Shown here piece by piece: positions 54,221 through 62,839 of a DNA stretch of 64,000 nucleotides (position 1 is the stretch's first letter; each line of letters opens with the position of its first letter). The DNA lies in assembly GCF_900142605.1 (NCBI RefSeq), contig NZ_FRBL01000008.1, positions 124,001 to 188,000 on the forward strand, read 5' to 3'. The notes beneath the pieces are model-generated. The model saw only the letters and a list, made by a program, of their open reading frames with translations, was not told where the DNA came from and did no database searches. Source of the stretch: Chitinophaga jiangningensis (GTDB lineage: Bacteria > Bacteroidota > Bacteroidia > Chitinophagales > Chitinophagaceae). Both the position numbers and the translations under genes were made by a program.

Positions 54221-55054
54221 TTAACAACAACCCGGAGGGCAACATGCCGCAGGCTTCTCTGCGTAAACCGTGATGCTGTATATACCTGTGTTGCTGGCCC
54301 GGAAAGCTACAATTTCTTCAGGACTGAGGTAACCAGAAAGAATATCATCCGGGATCACGATGGTTTTTTCCTTTTGAATGGTAATGTGCTGGAATCCGTT
54401 CTTTTCGATCAGGTTAAGATATTCCTCCTTTTGAATAGCGCCAGATACGCATCCGGCGTACATTTCAGCCGCCTGCTGTATGGTGGCCGGCAGTTCGCCC
54501 TGCAGTACGATGTCGGAGATGCTGAAGTGACCACCGGGCTTGAGCACACGAAAGATTTCCTTTATTACACCATCTTTATTGGGCACCAGGTTGAGCACGC
54601 AGTTACTTACTACTACATCCGCAACGTTTGCCGTTACCGGCATTTTTTCAATATCGCCCTGGCGGAATTCAACATTGTTGTAGCCCAGCTTTTCCGCGTT
54701 TTCGCGGGCTTTGTCAATCATCGCAGGGGTAAAATCAATACCAATCACTTTACCGGATTCCCCCGTTTCATGGCGGGCAATGAAGCAGTCGTTACCCGCG
54801 CCGGAGCCAAGGTCTATAACGGTATCTCCTTTTTTGATGTTCGCAAACTGCGTCGGAAGCCCGCAGCCCAGTGACAAGTCAGCATCCGGATTGTAGCCTT
54901 CCAGTGTGCTGTAATCATCAGTCATGATATTATATACTTCGGTGGAGCAACAGCCGGAACCACAGCAGGAGGCTGCATTGGTAGCACTATCCTGTAAAGC
55001 GATTTCGCTGTATTTCTGCCTTACGAGCTCCTTCTTTTGTTCGTCAGTATTCAT
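54221..55054 (-). CDS. arsM: Arsenite S-adenosylmethionine methyltransferase
   Basis: The 277-residue protein has the ArsM class I fold with VIDLGSGAGNDCFIARHETG and the GIDFTPAMIDKARENAEKLGY segment. Cysteine-rich parts are an N-terminal ASCCGSGCCSTE, Cys in VVSNCVLNLVPNK, MYAGCVSGAIQ, and a C-terminal ACCPPGCC. The last two mid-protein Cys fit the arsenite ligands of ArsM. It methylates arsenite, giving volatile or less toxic methylarsenicals. An ArsR-type palindrome lies just before it. Confidence 0.93.
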   Translation of the reverse strand: MNTDEQKKELVRQKYSEIALQDSATNAASCCGSGCCSTEVYNIMTDDYSTLEGYNPDADLSLGCGLPTQFANIKKGDTVIDLGSGAGNDCFIARHETGESGKVIGIDFTPAMIDKARENAEKLGYNNVEFRQGDIEKMPVTANVADVVVSNCVLNLVPNKDGVIKEIFRVLKPGGHFSISDIVLQGELPATIQQAAEMYAGCVSGAIQKEEYLNLIEKNGFQHITIQKEKTIVIPDDILSGYLSPEEIVAFRASNTGIYSITVYAEKPAACCPPGCC

Positions 55055-55073
55055 GATTATATATTTGATTGTC

Positions 55074-55093
55074 TTATTGCAATATTGCGATAA
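55074..55093. promoter_or_regulatory. ArsR-type operator between arsR and arsM
   Basis: The 20-bp palindrome TTATTGCAATATTGCGATAA has one mismatched pair. It lies 20-40 bases before the arsM start and is nearly the same as the site before arsR. A second, internal operator suggests extra control of arsM and the genes after it. Confidence 0.75.
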
Positions 55094-55111
55094 ATATCAG
55101 AAAAAAATTTT

Positions 55112-55441
55112 TTAGCAGCAGCTGCCCTGCAGGTCTACTTCTTTGAAGAAGGCATTGAACAGATCGCGGTACTGCTTCCAGACTTTAGGATTGATGCAGT
55201 AACACACGCTGGCGCCTTCAATAGACCCTTGTATAATTCCGGCCGTTTTCAATTCTTTCAGGTGCTGCGAGGTGGTTGCCTGTGCCAGTCCCAGTTCATC
55301 TACCAGGTCGCCGCAAACGCAGGCATTCTTTTTTACCAGGTATTGCAGGATGGCAATACGGGCAGGATGTGCGATGGCTTTAGCCATGGCGGCTATTTCA
55401 TTCTGTTGTTTGGTGAATAAATCTGTTTTAGTTGCGCCCAT
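55112..55441 (-). CDS. arsR: ArsR-family arsenite-responsive repressor
   Basis: The 109-residue winged-helix protein has the metal loop ACVCGDLVDELGLAQATTSQHLKEL (in parts CVCGDL with two Cys) and a C-terminal SCC pair. These are typical of arsenite-sensing ArsR proteins. It should release its operators when arsenite binds. It begins the ars operon, and its own promoter is covered by the palindrome at 55454. Confidence 0.93.
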   Translation of the reverse strand: MGATKTDLFTKQQNEIAAMAKAIAHPARIAILQYLVKKNACVCGDLVDELGLAQATTSQHLKELKTAGIIQGSIEGASVCYCINPKVWKQYRDLFNAFFKEVDLQGSCC

Positions 55442-55453
55442 TGTCTCAATTAT

Positions 55454-55471
55454 TATCGCAATATTACGATA
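55454..55471. promoter_or_regulatory. ArsR-type operator before arsR
   Basis: The 18-bp palindrome TATCGCAATATTACGATA has one mismatched pair and shares its core with the site at 55074. It overlaps the -7 box of the predicted arsR promoter, a good place for repression. Confidence 0.8.
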
Positions 55472-55490
55472 TAATTATAAAAATACCAAA
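55459..55490 (-). promoter_or_regulatory. Candidate promoter of the ars operon
   Basis: On the (-) strand TTTG (55490-55487) and TAATATTG (55466-55459) are 20 bases apart, one mismatch from the TTTG/TAnnTTTG consensus. The -7 box lies inside the ArsR palindrome. Confidence 0.6.
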
Positions 55491-55523
55491 TTTGGGTTGC
55501 TGTTGCTAAAAGCGGCGGACTAA

Positions 55524-56588
55524 TTACGGTAAAACTGCCACTTGTTGTTGTTTCAGTACCTCATCACCTACCTGCCTGTTTTTCAGCAGGCGGATATAGT
55601 TCAATGCCAGTTTATTGTTATATTCCTCGTAGGCTTTCTGCGACCATTTAATGGCCAGGTCCAGCTCCCCGTTAATTTCACAGATGATGGCCATATTATA
55701 GCATGCCCTACCCGCCACTGTGCTGCTAGGGTTGGTAGTTTCCTTTTTCCAGAGTTCCGCGGCGCCATCCCAGTTGCCGGTTTGCGCCTTACGCCGCGCT
55801 GTCCGGAAATTGTCGGACCCTTTCACATAGTAGTCCCTTGTTACCCGGGTGCGGTATGGAATAATCCGCATGGCATAATAGTGTCCCGCTTGCTCTCCCA
55901 CTTGCTTTACGGCCTCTTTTCGGTTGATCAGTGCGCCGGCGGCAGCCACCGGGTTGATGCCTCTCCCGGAAAAGGTAAGGTCCCTTGCAACCGCATATTC
56001 ATCCAGGATATTCCTTCCTACGGGATCGTATATCCGCCATCCTGTTTTCACGGTTGTCAGCATACTGGCATTATGCTCTATGGCTGGTACATTGCCCAGC
56101 GGGGTTTTTACGAAAACGGGTACGGCGGCGTAGCTGATCTTTGAATCAGTGTCAAAAAGCTCCAGTGAGAACAGCGCGTCCACATGTTGCTCCCGGCATA
56201 TTTTGTCTACAGTGTCCCAGGAGAGCGGTGCTGAGAAAAAGCCGGGTGTATTGGTGGTTAGATCCAGCTCGCCCAGCGCTTTTACATCGCTGAACCGGTT
56301 GTTTTTCAGCAATTCGTCCGCCAGGCCGGTTACGCTGCTTTTGGCGCCCTCCTTGTCGAGCTGTACTCCTTCCAGGCTGAATACCTTGTCCACCGCATCC
56401 ACTGCCTTGTTCTTAGTGGTGATGGTAGTTCTGTTCAGCACACCGGGATTTTTAATATAGGCAGGGATGGTCACTGGCGCCGGATGCAATACATTGATAT
56501 GAACCAATTCGGTAGTTTTGCAGGAACTGCAGGTGGCTGCTGCTAAAGTAATGAATACCAGACTTTTCAGGCAAGTACGTGTAGGCAT
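55524..56588 (-). CDS. Lipoprotein, DUF6340-like with TPR-like C-terminus
   Basis: The 354-residue protein has an N-terminal signal ending CSSC (likely lipidated Cys23). A central domain has VDALFSLELFDTDSKI and a C-terminal helical part, GDLDLAIKWSQKAYEEYNN-like (ELDLAIKWSQKAYEEY), resembles TPR. The overall form matches the Bacteroidota DUF6340 family, which has no known function. It is just past the ars operon promoter on the same strand, but is probably unrelated to arsenic. Confidence 0.7.
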   Translation of the reverse strand: MPTRTCLKSLVFITLAAATCSSCKTTELVHINVLHPAPVTIPAYIKNPGVLNRTTITTKNKAVDAVDKVFSLEGVQLDKEGAKSSVTGLADELLKNNRFSDVKALGELDLTTNTPGFFSAPLSWDTVDKICREQHVDALFSLELFDTDSKISYAAVPVFVKTPLGNVPAIEHNASMLTTVKTGWRIYDPVGRNILDEYAVARDLTFSGRGINPVAAAGALINRKEAVKQVGEQAGHYYAMRIIPYRTRVTRDYYVKGSDNFRTARRKAQTGNWDGAAELWKKETTNPSSTVAGRACYNMAIICEINGELDLAIKWSQKAYEEYNNKLALNYIRLLKNRQVGDEVLKQQQVAVLP

Positions 56589-56774
56589 AGGATAATGATT
56601 GATATATTGGCAGTCTCTCGTTGACTAGTGCTCGATCTAAATATACATATAATAAATTTAATATACAATTATTGCCTAGCCAGATTAACATCTCCCTAAA
56701 GCTTAAAAAAGAGGATTATGAAATATTAAAAAAGAGTTGGAATTTCGTAAGCACCCAAACCTTTGCGCCAGTAT

Positions 56775-57647
56775 ATGCAAGAACAAAAAGGGAAGAATGA
56801 ACGCGCACAGCAAGATGTGCCTGGAATAAAGATTCGTTCCAACGACAATCCTTATCACGCTCCGGACATGCAAAGCAAAGTCCTGCAACCCCGCCGTTTA
56901 TCTGCTTATTTTATCATTTTGATTGAAAGCGGAACGATCACCTACAACCTGGACTTACAGGACATCCCGCTTACTGACGGGCAGTTGCTTTTTGCCATGC
57001 CCAATCAGATTTTGACACCACCCGCCAAGCCGGATAATCTTAAATATTTTAAGCTGCTGTTTGATGAAGACACCCTGGCATTGCTGCCACAACAATTCGC
57101 CTTTCTGGTAAATCCGTTAAACGCACAAACCCTGGAACTGGATACAGCTGCAAGGGAAAGAGCAGTCACCATATTTGGTATATTAAACCAGCTGCTTCAG
57201 TCAGATCCACCGGCCGACACAGAGATCGTATTAGCCTACCTGAATTTGCTGCTGTCTGAATTCAATAGTGCCTATTTCAAAAACAAAGGAACCGCGAATA
57301 TCTTAAACACGAACCTCTCCAAATTTGTCGAGTTTAAGTTAGTAGTGGAAACTTACCTTACGGAGCAACCATCCATCAATACCATTGCCGAAAAGCTGGC
57401 ATTATCGCCTAACAGTTTGTACCGGATTGTAAAAGAATACGCCGGCACTTCGCCCAAGGATTATTTCACTAACCGCTTGATCACAGAGGCGCAGCGAAGG
57501 CTGCGTTACTCCGGAAATACATCCGTGAAAGAGCTGGCCTATGAGCTGGGGTTTAATGACCCGGATTATTTCTCGAGGCTGTTTAAGAAAAGTACCGGAA
57601 AGAGCGCCAGCGACTTTTTGCCTAAGCAAGATTTGTCGGGTAAATAA
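56775..57647 (+). CDS. AraC-family transcriptional regulator
   Basis: From the ATG at 56775 the protein has 290 residues (a TTG at 56763 is the only other start). The N-terminal domain is a cupin-type sensor (YFIILIESGTITYNLDLQDIPL), and the C-terminal AraC domain has IAEKLALSPNSLYRIVKEYAG, VKELAYELGFNDPDYFSR and LFKKSTGKSASDFL. It is 63 bases before an SDR gene in the same direction, a common pairing in which the regulator controls the reductase. Confidence 0.88.
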   Translation: MQEQKGKNERAQQDVPGIKIRSNDNPYHAPDMQSKVLQPRRLSAYFIILIESGTITYNLDLQDIPLTDGQLLFAMPNQILTPPAKPDNLKYFKLLFDEDTLALLPQQFAFLVNPLNAQTLELDTAARERAVTIFGILNQLLQSDPPADTEIVLAYLNLLLSEFNSAYFKNKGTANILNTNLSKFVEFKLVVETYLTEQPSINTIAEKLALSPNSLYRIVKEYAGTSPKDYFTNRLITEAQRRLRYSGNTSVKELAYELGFNDPDYFSRLFKKSTGKSASDFLPKQDLSGK

Positions 57648-57710
57648 AGTGATTTGTCCATTTCCGCTACTTTTCCGCCGGATACTTTTGCATTATAAAA
57701 TTCATAGAAA

Positions 57711-58448
57711 ATGAAATATGCATTAGTAACAGGTGGCAACAAAAGCATTGGCCTTGAAGTTGCCCGGCAACTTGCCCAACAAGGAATCTATGTTTACCTC
57801 GGTAGCCGTAAAATTGAAAACGGTCATGAAGCTGTGGCTAAATTAAAAGCAGCCGGATTAAACAATATTGCAGCTATTCAGCTGGACGTTACAGATGATG
57901 CATCCGTAATGAACGCCCGCCAGCAAATAGGTAAGAAAATAAATCAATTAGACATACTTATAAATAATGCGGGCATATTTGGAGGTTCCCCACAATCAGC
58001 ACTAAATGCAACGATTAACCAGTTTATGGCAACCTATAACGTGAACCTCTACGGCACAGTGCGGGTTACACAGGCATTCATGGATTTAATGAAAAACGCA
58101 CCTGCACCCCGCATTGTAAACGTAAGTTCAAGCCAGGGCTCGATTACCCTTCACAGTGACCCTGGCTATAAATACTTCGATTATAAAGGTGCGGTATATC
58201 TTTCGTCTAAATCAGCCTTGAACATGTACACGGTGGTATTAGCATACGAGCTTAGGGATACACCATTCAGGGTAAATGCTGTTTGTCCGGGTTTCACAAA
58301 AACAGATTTCAATCAACACCGCGGACCTGGAACAGTAGAAGATGCGGGAAAACGAATTGTAAAATATGCGTTGATTGAAGATGATGGCCCAACCGGGAAA
58401 TTTTTTAGTGAAGAAAACAATCCGGCTACGGGAGAAATACCCTGGTAA
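57711..58448 (+). CDS. SDR-family oxidoreductase (carbonyl reductase-like)
   Basis: The 245-residue protein has the TGxxxGIG-like loop VTGGNKSIGLEVARQL, NNAG in ILINNAGIFGG, the catalytic Ser in IVNVSSSQGS and an intact YLSSK (Y...K) motif, then PGFTKTDFN. Its form matches plant- and animal-type carbonyl reductases using NADPH. In contrast to the SDR at 4136 the active site is complete. It follows an AraC gene and precedes an EthD-like gene. Confidence 0.92.
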   Translation: MKYALVTGGNKSIGLEVARQLAQQGIYVYLGSRKIENGHEAVAKLKAAGLNNIAAIQLDVTDDASVMNARQQIGKKINQLDILINNAGIFGGSPQSALNATINQFMATYNVNLYGTVRVTQAFMDLMKNAPAPRIVNVSSSQGSITLHSDPGYKYFDYKGAVYLSSKSALNMYTVVLAYELRDTPFRVNAVCPGFTKTDFNQHRGPGTVEDAGKRIVKYALIEDDGPTGKFFSEENNPATGEIPW

Positions 58449-58501
58449 AGCAGTGAAAGCAAAGCATTATTTATATATTTTGTATAATAAAATTAATCAC
58501 C

Positions 58502-58912
58502 ATGAAGTTCACACTCATCTTTTCATTGCTAATTTTCGCTGCTTGTCTGATTGGATTTGGTCAGAAAAAACAACATGATATGGCAGTTACAGAAAAAGGC
58601 TTAATCAAGATCACCATCATGTACCCATATGCCGAGGGTAAAACTTTCAATATGGCGTATTATGAATCGAAGCATATGCCAATGGTGGCAGGCTATATTG
58701 GATCAAATCTGGTTAAATATACCATTGAAAAAGGGCTTTCTGGTATTGCTCCTGACCAGCCGTTGCCTTTTATGGCTGTTGGCACTTTTTATGTAAAAAG
58801 CCTCAGTGAATATCAGGCTGCTGTAGGGCCACACCGGGATGCGATTCGTGCAGATTTTGCTAACTATACGAATGCCTTGCCTGTGATTTTGGTGAGTGAG
58901 GTGATAAAGTAA
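58502..58912 (+). CDS. EthD-family protein
   Basis: The 136-residue protein has a short hydrophobic start (MKFTLIFSLLIFAACLIGFG), which may be a signal peptide, and then an EthD-type ferredoxin-like domain: ITIMYPYAEGKTFNMAYYESKHMPM, later VGTFYVKSLSEYQAAVGPH. EthD proteins accompany ether-degradation or other oxidation genes, but their role is not clear. It starts 53 bases after the SDR gene. Confidence 0.8.
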   Translation: MKFTLIFSLLIFAACLIGFGQKKQHDMAVTEKGLIKITIMYPYAEGKTFNMAYYESKHMPMVAGYIGSNLVKYTIEKGLSGIAPDQPLPFMAVGTFYVKSLSEYQAAVGPHRDAIRADFANYTNALPVILVSEVIK

Positions 58913-59027
58913 GGTGATATTTAGGAATCACATATCATAAATATCCACTTTGTTAATGATTTATAAATTTATAGTACCAATGAAGCTGCGGCAGGTTTTA
59001 TGATTTTAACCAAACCGTATCTTCTCT

Positions 59028-59513
59028 ATGAAAATTGTTACTACCCTCCTTATTGTTCTGGCATCCGGAGCTTTATCAGCACAAACCTCCAGGATAACCA
59101 ATATTGTTGTTGCTATCGGGAAAGCTGAGGTTCGCGGACAACCTGACAGCAAAATGCAGTTAACGGTGGGCTATGAAAATACCAATACTGAGCAGCTTAC
59201 GCCGATTGCAAAATGCCCGCTTGTTGAAAGATGGAACTCCAATAAAATGAGGGATAACGAGTTTTTGCTGGAATGTGATGATCAGGGATGCATAGATTCC
59301 CTGAAAAGCAACAGTGGATATATGGAGATCATCCTCACTCCATCGTTGAGATCAGATCTTACATTGCAGTATGAATTGAGATTTTCCTACATAGACGGTG
59401 ACGCCGGTGAGAAAACTATAACGAGGACACGTGAAATAAAAATACCAAGAGGCTCCCCCACTTTTAAAGTCAATTGGGATTTTAATGAAAAAGGGACAGT
59501 TGCAACACAGTAA
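59028..59513 (+). CDS. Secreted hypothetical protein
   Basis: The 161-residue protein has a signal peptide (MKIVTTLLIVLASGALSAQ) and a beta-rich body with two well-spaced Cys (LLECDDQGCID). I recognise no family. A terminator hairpin lies 66 bases after it. It is probably periplasmic. Confidence 0.55.
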   Translation: MKIVTTLLIVLASGALSAQTSRITNIVVAIGKAEVRGQPDSKMQLTVGYENTNTEQLTPIAKCPLVERWNSNKMRDNEFLLECDDQGCIDSLKSNSGYMEIILTPSLRSDLTLQYELRFSYIDGDAGEKTITRTREIKIPRGSPTFKVNWDFNEKGTVATQ

Positions 59514-59578
59514 TTTACTTTAAACAATGAATTGTTTCCTGGAATACATAGGTTTTCAATAAAGAAAAGTTCAGCGAC

Positions 59579-59606
59579 AGGGACAGGTCTTTTCAGACCT
59601 ATCCCT
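59579..59606 (+). terminator. Terminator after the secreted hypothetical gene
   Basis: A 12-bp stem with one mismatch (AGGGACAGGTCT with AGACCTATCCCT) and a TTTC loop is followed by TTATTAATTTTC. Confidence 0.75.
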
Positions 59607-59819
59607 TTATTAATTTTCAAACGGCAGTAAAATAAATTACCTCCAGCTCCAATTGGGCCGCAGTGTGTACTTTGAACACATTAGCACCTCAAAATAACAG
59701 ATCAATTATAAAGCGTGCAATCTCATCAATTCCCCTTGTGTTGTAAATCAACATTTTCCAATTTTCTCAGCAATTAATATCGCTTTTGGAATATACAAAC
59801 CAAATGTAGGGCCTGAACA

Positions 59820-59852
59820 TTTGTGCAACTAAATTGGCGATTAGTACCCTTG
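59820..59852 (+). promoter_or_regulatory. Candidate promoter of the xylanase gene
   Basis: TTTG at 59820 and TACCCTTG at 59845 are 21 bases apart, one mismatch from the TTTG/TAnnTTTG consensus. The start would be about 40 bases before the ATG at 59902. Confidence 0.4.
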
Positions 59853-59901
59853 TCTGTTTATCAAAAATATTTGTTTTGCCTCCCTAACAAAAACCCACGA
59901 T

Positions 59902-60663
59902 ATGAAAAAACACACCCCTCTCTCCCACGTAACCAGGAAGGTTACTTTTGGCGCTGCTGTAATCATTGCACTGGCAGGCGCAACAATGCTGACAAGCTGT
60001 AAAAAAGAGGCAAAGACCCTCCCCGAAGTAACTGGTAATGAGCGCCCCGCTAACCCTGCAGCTACCGAAACCTACCAGTCGGGTACACACAACGGCTTCT
60101 TTTGGTCGCTATGGAAAAGTGACGGCGCTACCGGTACCGTAAATTACGCCAATGGCCCAGGCGGAAATTACAGTGTTAACTGGAACGGATTTAATGGCAA
60201 TTTCACCTGCGGTAAGGGCTATAACGCAGGCTCTCCTACTTATAAAATCGGATACAACCTCGGCATATATTCCAATTCCGGTGGTGGTACTTTCGGCTGG
60301 TACGGCTGGAGCAGAAATCCTTATTATGAGTATTATGTAAACGAAACATGGGGCTCGGTATCACCGCATACCGGCACTTATTTAGGCACCTTTGAAAGCG
60401 ATGGTGCAGGTTATAATGTTTGGACCCGTTGGATGACCGGTAAGAATATCGATGGAGGTGACGGTTTCAGACAGATTTACAGCTCCAGGGTTACCAAGGT
60501 TACTACCGGACAAAATCGCGTTATCACCTTTGCCAACCACTATAACAAGTGGAGCAGCTATGGATATACGCTTGGTCAGTTAAACATTCCGGCTATTATG
60601 GTTTCAGAAACATGGGGAACCAATACAAACGGAAGTATTAATTGTACTATCTGGGCGCAATAA
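59902..60663 (+). CDS. GH11 endo-1,4-beta-xylanase, lipoprotein
   Basis: The 253-residue protein has a lipobox LTSC (Cys33) and a GH11 jelly-roll domain: YNLGIYSNSGGGTFGWYGWS, the nucleophile Glu143 in NPYYEYYVNETWG, QIYSSRV (usual QYWSVR) and the acid/base Glu236 in IMVSETWGTNTNGS. GH11 enzymes cleave internal xylan bonds. Being a lipoprotein it is likely attached to the cell envelope. It has no CBM or other added domain. It stands alone with its own promoter and a hairpin after it, far from the GH3 and esterase genes at the left end. Confidence 0.92.
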   Translation: MKKHTPLSHVTRKVTFGAAVIIALAGATMLTSCKKEAKTLPEVTGNERPANPAATETYQSGTHNGFFWSLWKSDGATGTVNYANGPGGNYSVNWNGFNGNFTCGKGYNAGSPTYKIGYNLGIYSNSGGGTFGWYGWSRNPYYEYYVNETWGSVSPHTGTYLGTFESDGAGYNVWTRWMTGKNIDGGDGFRQIYSSRVTKVTTGQNRVITFANHYNKWSSYGYTLGQLNIPAIMVSETWGTNTNGSINCTIWAQ

Positions 60664-60687
60664 CCACTGCTTATTTCAACAACACAC

Positions 60688-60720
60688 AGATACAGCCTGG
60701 AATTCCTCCAGGCTGTATCT
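60688..60720 (+). terminator. Perfect hairpin after the xylanase gene
   Basis: A perfect 13-bp stem (AGATACAGCCTGG with its complement) with loop AATTCCT lies 25 bases past the stop. It has no T-run, so it may be a weak terminator or an mRNA 3'-end hairpin. It ends just before the next gene. Confidence 0.55.
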
Positions 60721-60741
60721 ATGCCTATAAAAACGCTAGTT

Positions 60742-61260
60742 ATGATCAAATCAATTCCTTTTATTCTTGCACTTTTCATACTTACGCCTACTGCCTGCGA
60801 TTCCCCACCACCCAAAACCCCGAAGGGAGGCAAAAATTTCCTCATCGGAAAATGGCATCGATTTTCCAGGGAGAACGGTTATACTGAATTTGATATTGAT
60901 TCCCGGTACATCGTTTTCTACAACCAGAAGGTTGGCCGGTTTGCGCTTGCCTATAAAATTGAAAATGATTCCCTGAAATACCTTACCAATCAATATGCGG
61001 CTAAGATTACAGACTACGGCGACTCAGTACTTGTGGAGGGCAACGACAGCACTACAGCCACTTTATATCGGTTTGAAGCGGCGCATGTTGCCTTTAATGC
61101 CATTCCGGAAGAGAAAGATTCTTTGGCATTTACCGCGTACCTGGAAGGGTTCGACAAGCGGTTGATCCGGGAATTTGAGAAAGCCGGCATAAAGTTCTCA
61201 GATGGGCCGGAACAGCCCGAGGAGGCTGCCTATAGAGACCTGTTAAACAAGAAGCTGTAA
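60742..61260 (+). CDS. Hypothetical lipoprotein
   Basis: From the ATG at 60742 the protein has 172 residues and a lipobox TPTAC (lipidated Cys about residue 19). A longer start at 60721 is possible, but it touches the hairpin. The body contains FLIGKWHRFSRENGYTEFDID and FALAYKIENDSLKYL, a lipocalin-like strand pattern. I do not recognise a definite family. It follows the xylanase hairpin directly. Confidence 0.6.
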   Translation: MIKSIPFILALFILTPTACDSPPPKTPKGGKNFLIGKWHRFSRENGYTEFDIDSRYIVFYNQKVGRFALAYKIENDSLKYLTNQYAAKITDYGDSVLVEGNDSTTATLYRFEAAHVAFNAIPEEKDSLAFTAYLEGFDKRLIREFEKAGIKFSDGPEQPEEAAYRDLLNKKL

Positions 61261-61309
61261 TTTCCTCTACTGCCATCAGCCGTCATGCAGGAATTCGTTA
61301 AGTAATGAC

Positions 61310-61918
61310 TTACTCCCAGGCGGCTATGCTTTCGAATCCCTTTTCCAGTGCGGCCTCCGGACCAACGAGCGACTGGCCCTCTGCCCTGAAAACGCCTGCT
61401 ACCCTGATCCCGATTACCGAAAGGAAAGAGCGCACATAAGGTTCAACGAAGTCATAGTTTTTGAGGTCACCTTCGGAATACACGCCTCCGGAGCTGGTGA
61501 CGATATATGCTTCCTTATCTTTCAGCAAACCTTCCGGTAGCAGGCCCTGTCCCCTCGGCTTAAACGTTATACCAGCCCTGGTGATGTGGTCGAAATATGC
61601 TTTCAGTGTAGAGGTAATGGTGAAGTTATACATGGGCGCTTCTATCACCAGGGTATCAGCTTCCAGCAATTGTTCCACCGCTTCTTCCGAATACCGGATA
61701 GTAGCCAACTGTTCCACGGTTCTGTTTTCAGCGGGAGTAAAAAAGGAAGCAATGTGTGCCTCGTCCAGGTGGGGCAATGGATCTTTAGCTAAATCACGCA
61801 CGCTAACAGTGCTGCCCGGATACTTCGCTGTTAATTTTTCCACGATCGCATTTCCTAATTTCCTGCTGGCTGAATGGGCCGTTCTCGGACTTGAAATGAT
61901 GTGCAGTATCTTTTTCAT
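61310..61918 (-). CDS. azoR: FMN-dependent NADH-azoreductase
   Basis: From the ATG at 61918 the protein has 202 residues and the flavodoxin-like fold of AzoR/NQO enzymes. It starts KKILHIISSPRTAHSASRKL, has PMYNFTITSTLKAYFDHI, and has ITFKPRGQGLLPEGLLKDK. It uses NADH and FMN to reduce quinones, azo dyes and other electrophiles. Divergent from it, at 62135, is a fragment of an AraC-type regulator that may once have controlled it. Confidence 0.9.
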   Translation of the reverse strand: MKKILHIISSPRTAHSASRKLGNAIVEKLTAKYPGSTVSVRDLAKDPLPHLDEAHIASFFTPAENRTVEQLATIRYSEEAVEQLLEADTLVIEAPMYNFTITSTLKAYFDHITRAGITFKPRGQGLLPEGLLKDKEAYIVTSSGGVYSEGDLKNYDFVEPYVRSFLSVIGIRVAGVFRAEGQSLVGPEAALEKGFESIAAWE

Positions 61919-62134
61919 TTTTTTACTTTTTTGATGACTCAAAACTAGGTACATTAGCTTACAAAAGATAAGTACTATACTAAAGGTTAGTGGTAACCTT
62001 TAGGTTATTTAATCCGTTAAAAAAGATGCAAAGACCTACATTTAAAGCAGTTAGATACGTGCCCGGTTATGGGGGCGATAGGTATAGGACCAACGGAACG
62101 CTATTTCTGAGTAAGAATTAAATCAGATCATCCA

Positions 62135-62254
62135 ATGAACTATGGTGTAATACAACCTCCTGTACATCTAACCGACTATGTCCGGTTCTACTGGTTTGTT
62201 GAAGGAGATCTCCCCTATGTTCATCATTCTAAGTTTGATTGGTATAATTCTTAG
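62135..62254 (+). pseudogene. AraC-family regulator fragment (N-terminal 39 codons)
   Basis: An ATG at 62135 opens 39 codons starting MNYGVIQPPVHLTDYVRFYW, then a stop. The sequence matches the beginning of AraC regulators of the 'QPPPHLADYVRFFWVLEG' type, which normally have about 260 residues. No further AraC sequence follows, so the gene is truncated. Confidence 0.65.
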
Positions 62255-62323
62255 TGGATTATTTCTTCGCAGGAAAAAAATATAAAACGTATTTACCAGG
62301 TTGAGATTTTATTATTGCCCTTT

Positions 62324-62601
62324 ACATTTTTATCAAGTCCTTGCCACCATAATAGCCGCCCACAATATGCCAGTTGCAAAACAATAATTCGAAATGAGAA
62401 TACTATATAATAAGTAACCAGCAAACCGGAAATCATTCGTCAGCTCATTAAAAAAAATGTAAATACAAGCAGCATAATGCCTCTCATTACTAAAGCGGAA
62501 TGCATCAGCCGCCAGCCCGACTCATTGTCAATAATTTTCCGGATTGTTTTCTAATAGCCGATGCCGGACATATTTCCGATCAAAATTGTAAGGAAGCCAT
62601 G
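62324..62601 (-). pseudogene. Degenerate remnant of a membrane-protein gene
   Basis: Read on the (-) strand, one frame of 92 codons gives three hydrophobic stretches with only two stops: HGFLTILIGNMSGIGY, ESGWRLMHSALVMRGIMLL (then VFTFFLMS) and MISGLLVTYYIVFSFRIIVL. This looks like an eroded membrane protein. No family was recognised. Confidence 0.35.
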
Positions 62602-62839
62602 AAATAACAAGGTGTGATATTTAAGGAAAGGGTAAAATCAAAAAGAATTACTAGTTTCTTCAGCTCATCTTTTGTCTCAAAAAGTGGCACAGCGTATTTA
62701 ATTATTGTATCGTAGCGTTAATGTGGCTCTTACAAAGGTAAATAGCACTTACATTTTATTGGTGAATTTGAGGTAGCATGGAAAGATTTTTTAAGCAGTA
62801 TATTTGTGAGGCGCTATTTAATCAATTAAAACTTCATCC

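Larger units (their letters stand above)
59514..59901. other. Intergenic region before the xylanase gene
   Basis: This 388-base gap contains the terminator at 59579-59606 and a promoter-like motif at 59820-59852. The rest is AT-rich, and I see no gene in it. Confidence 0.5.
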
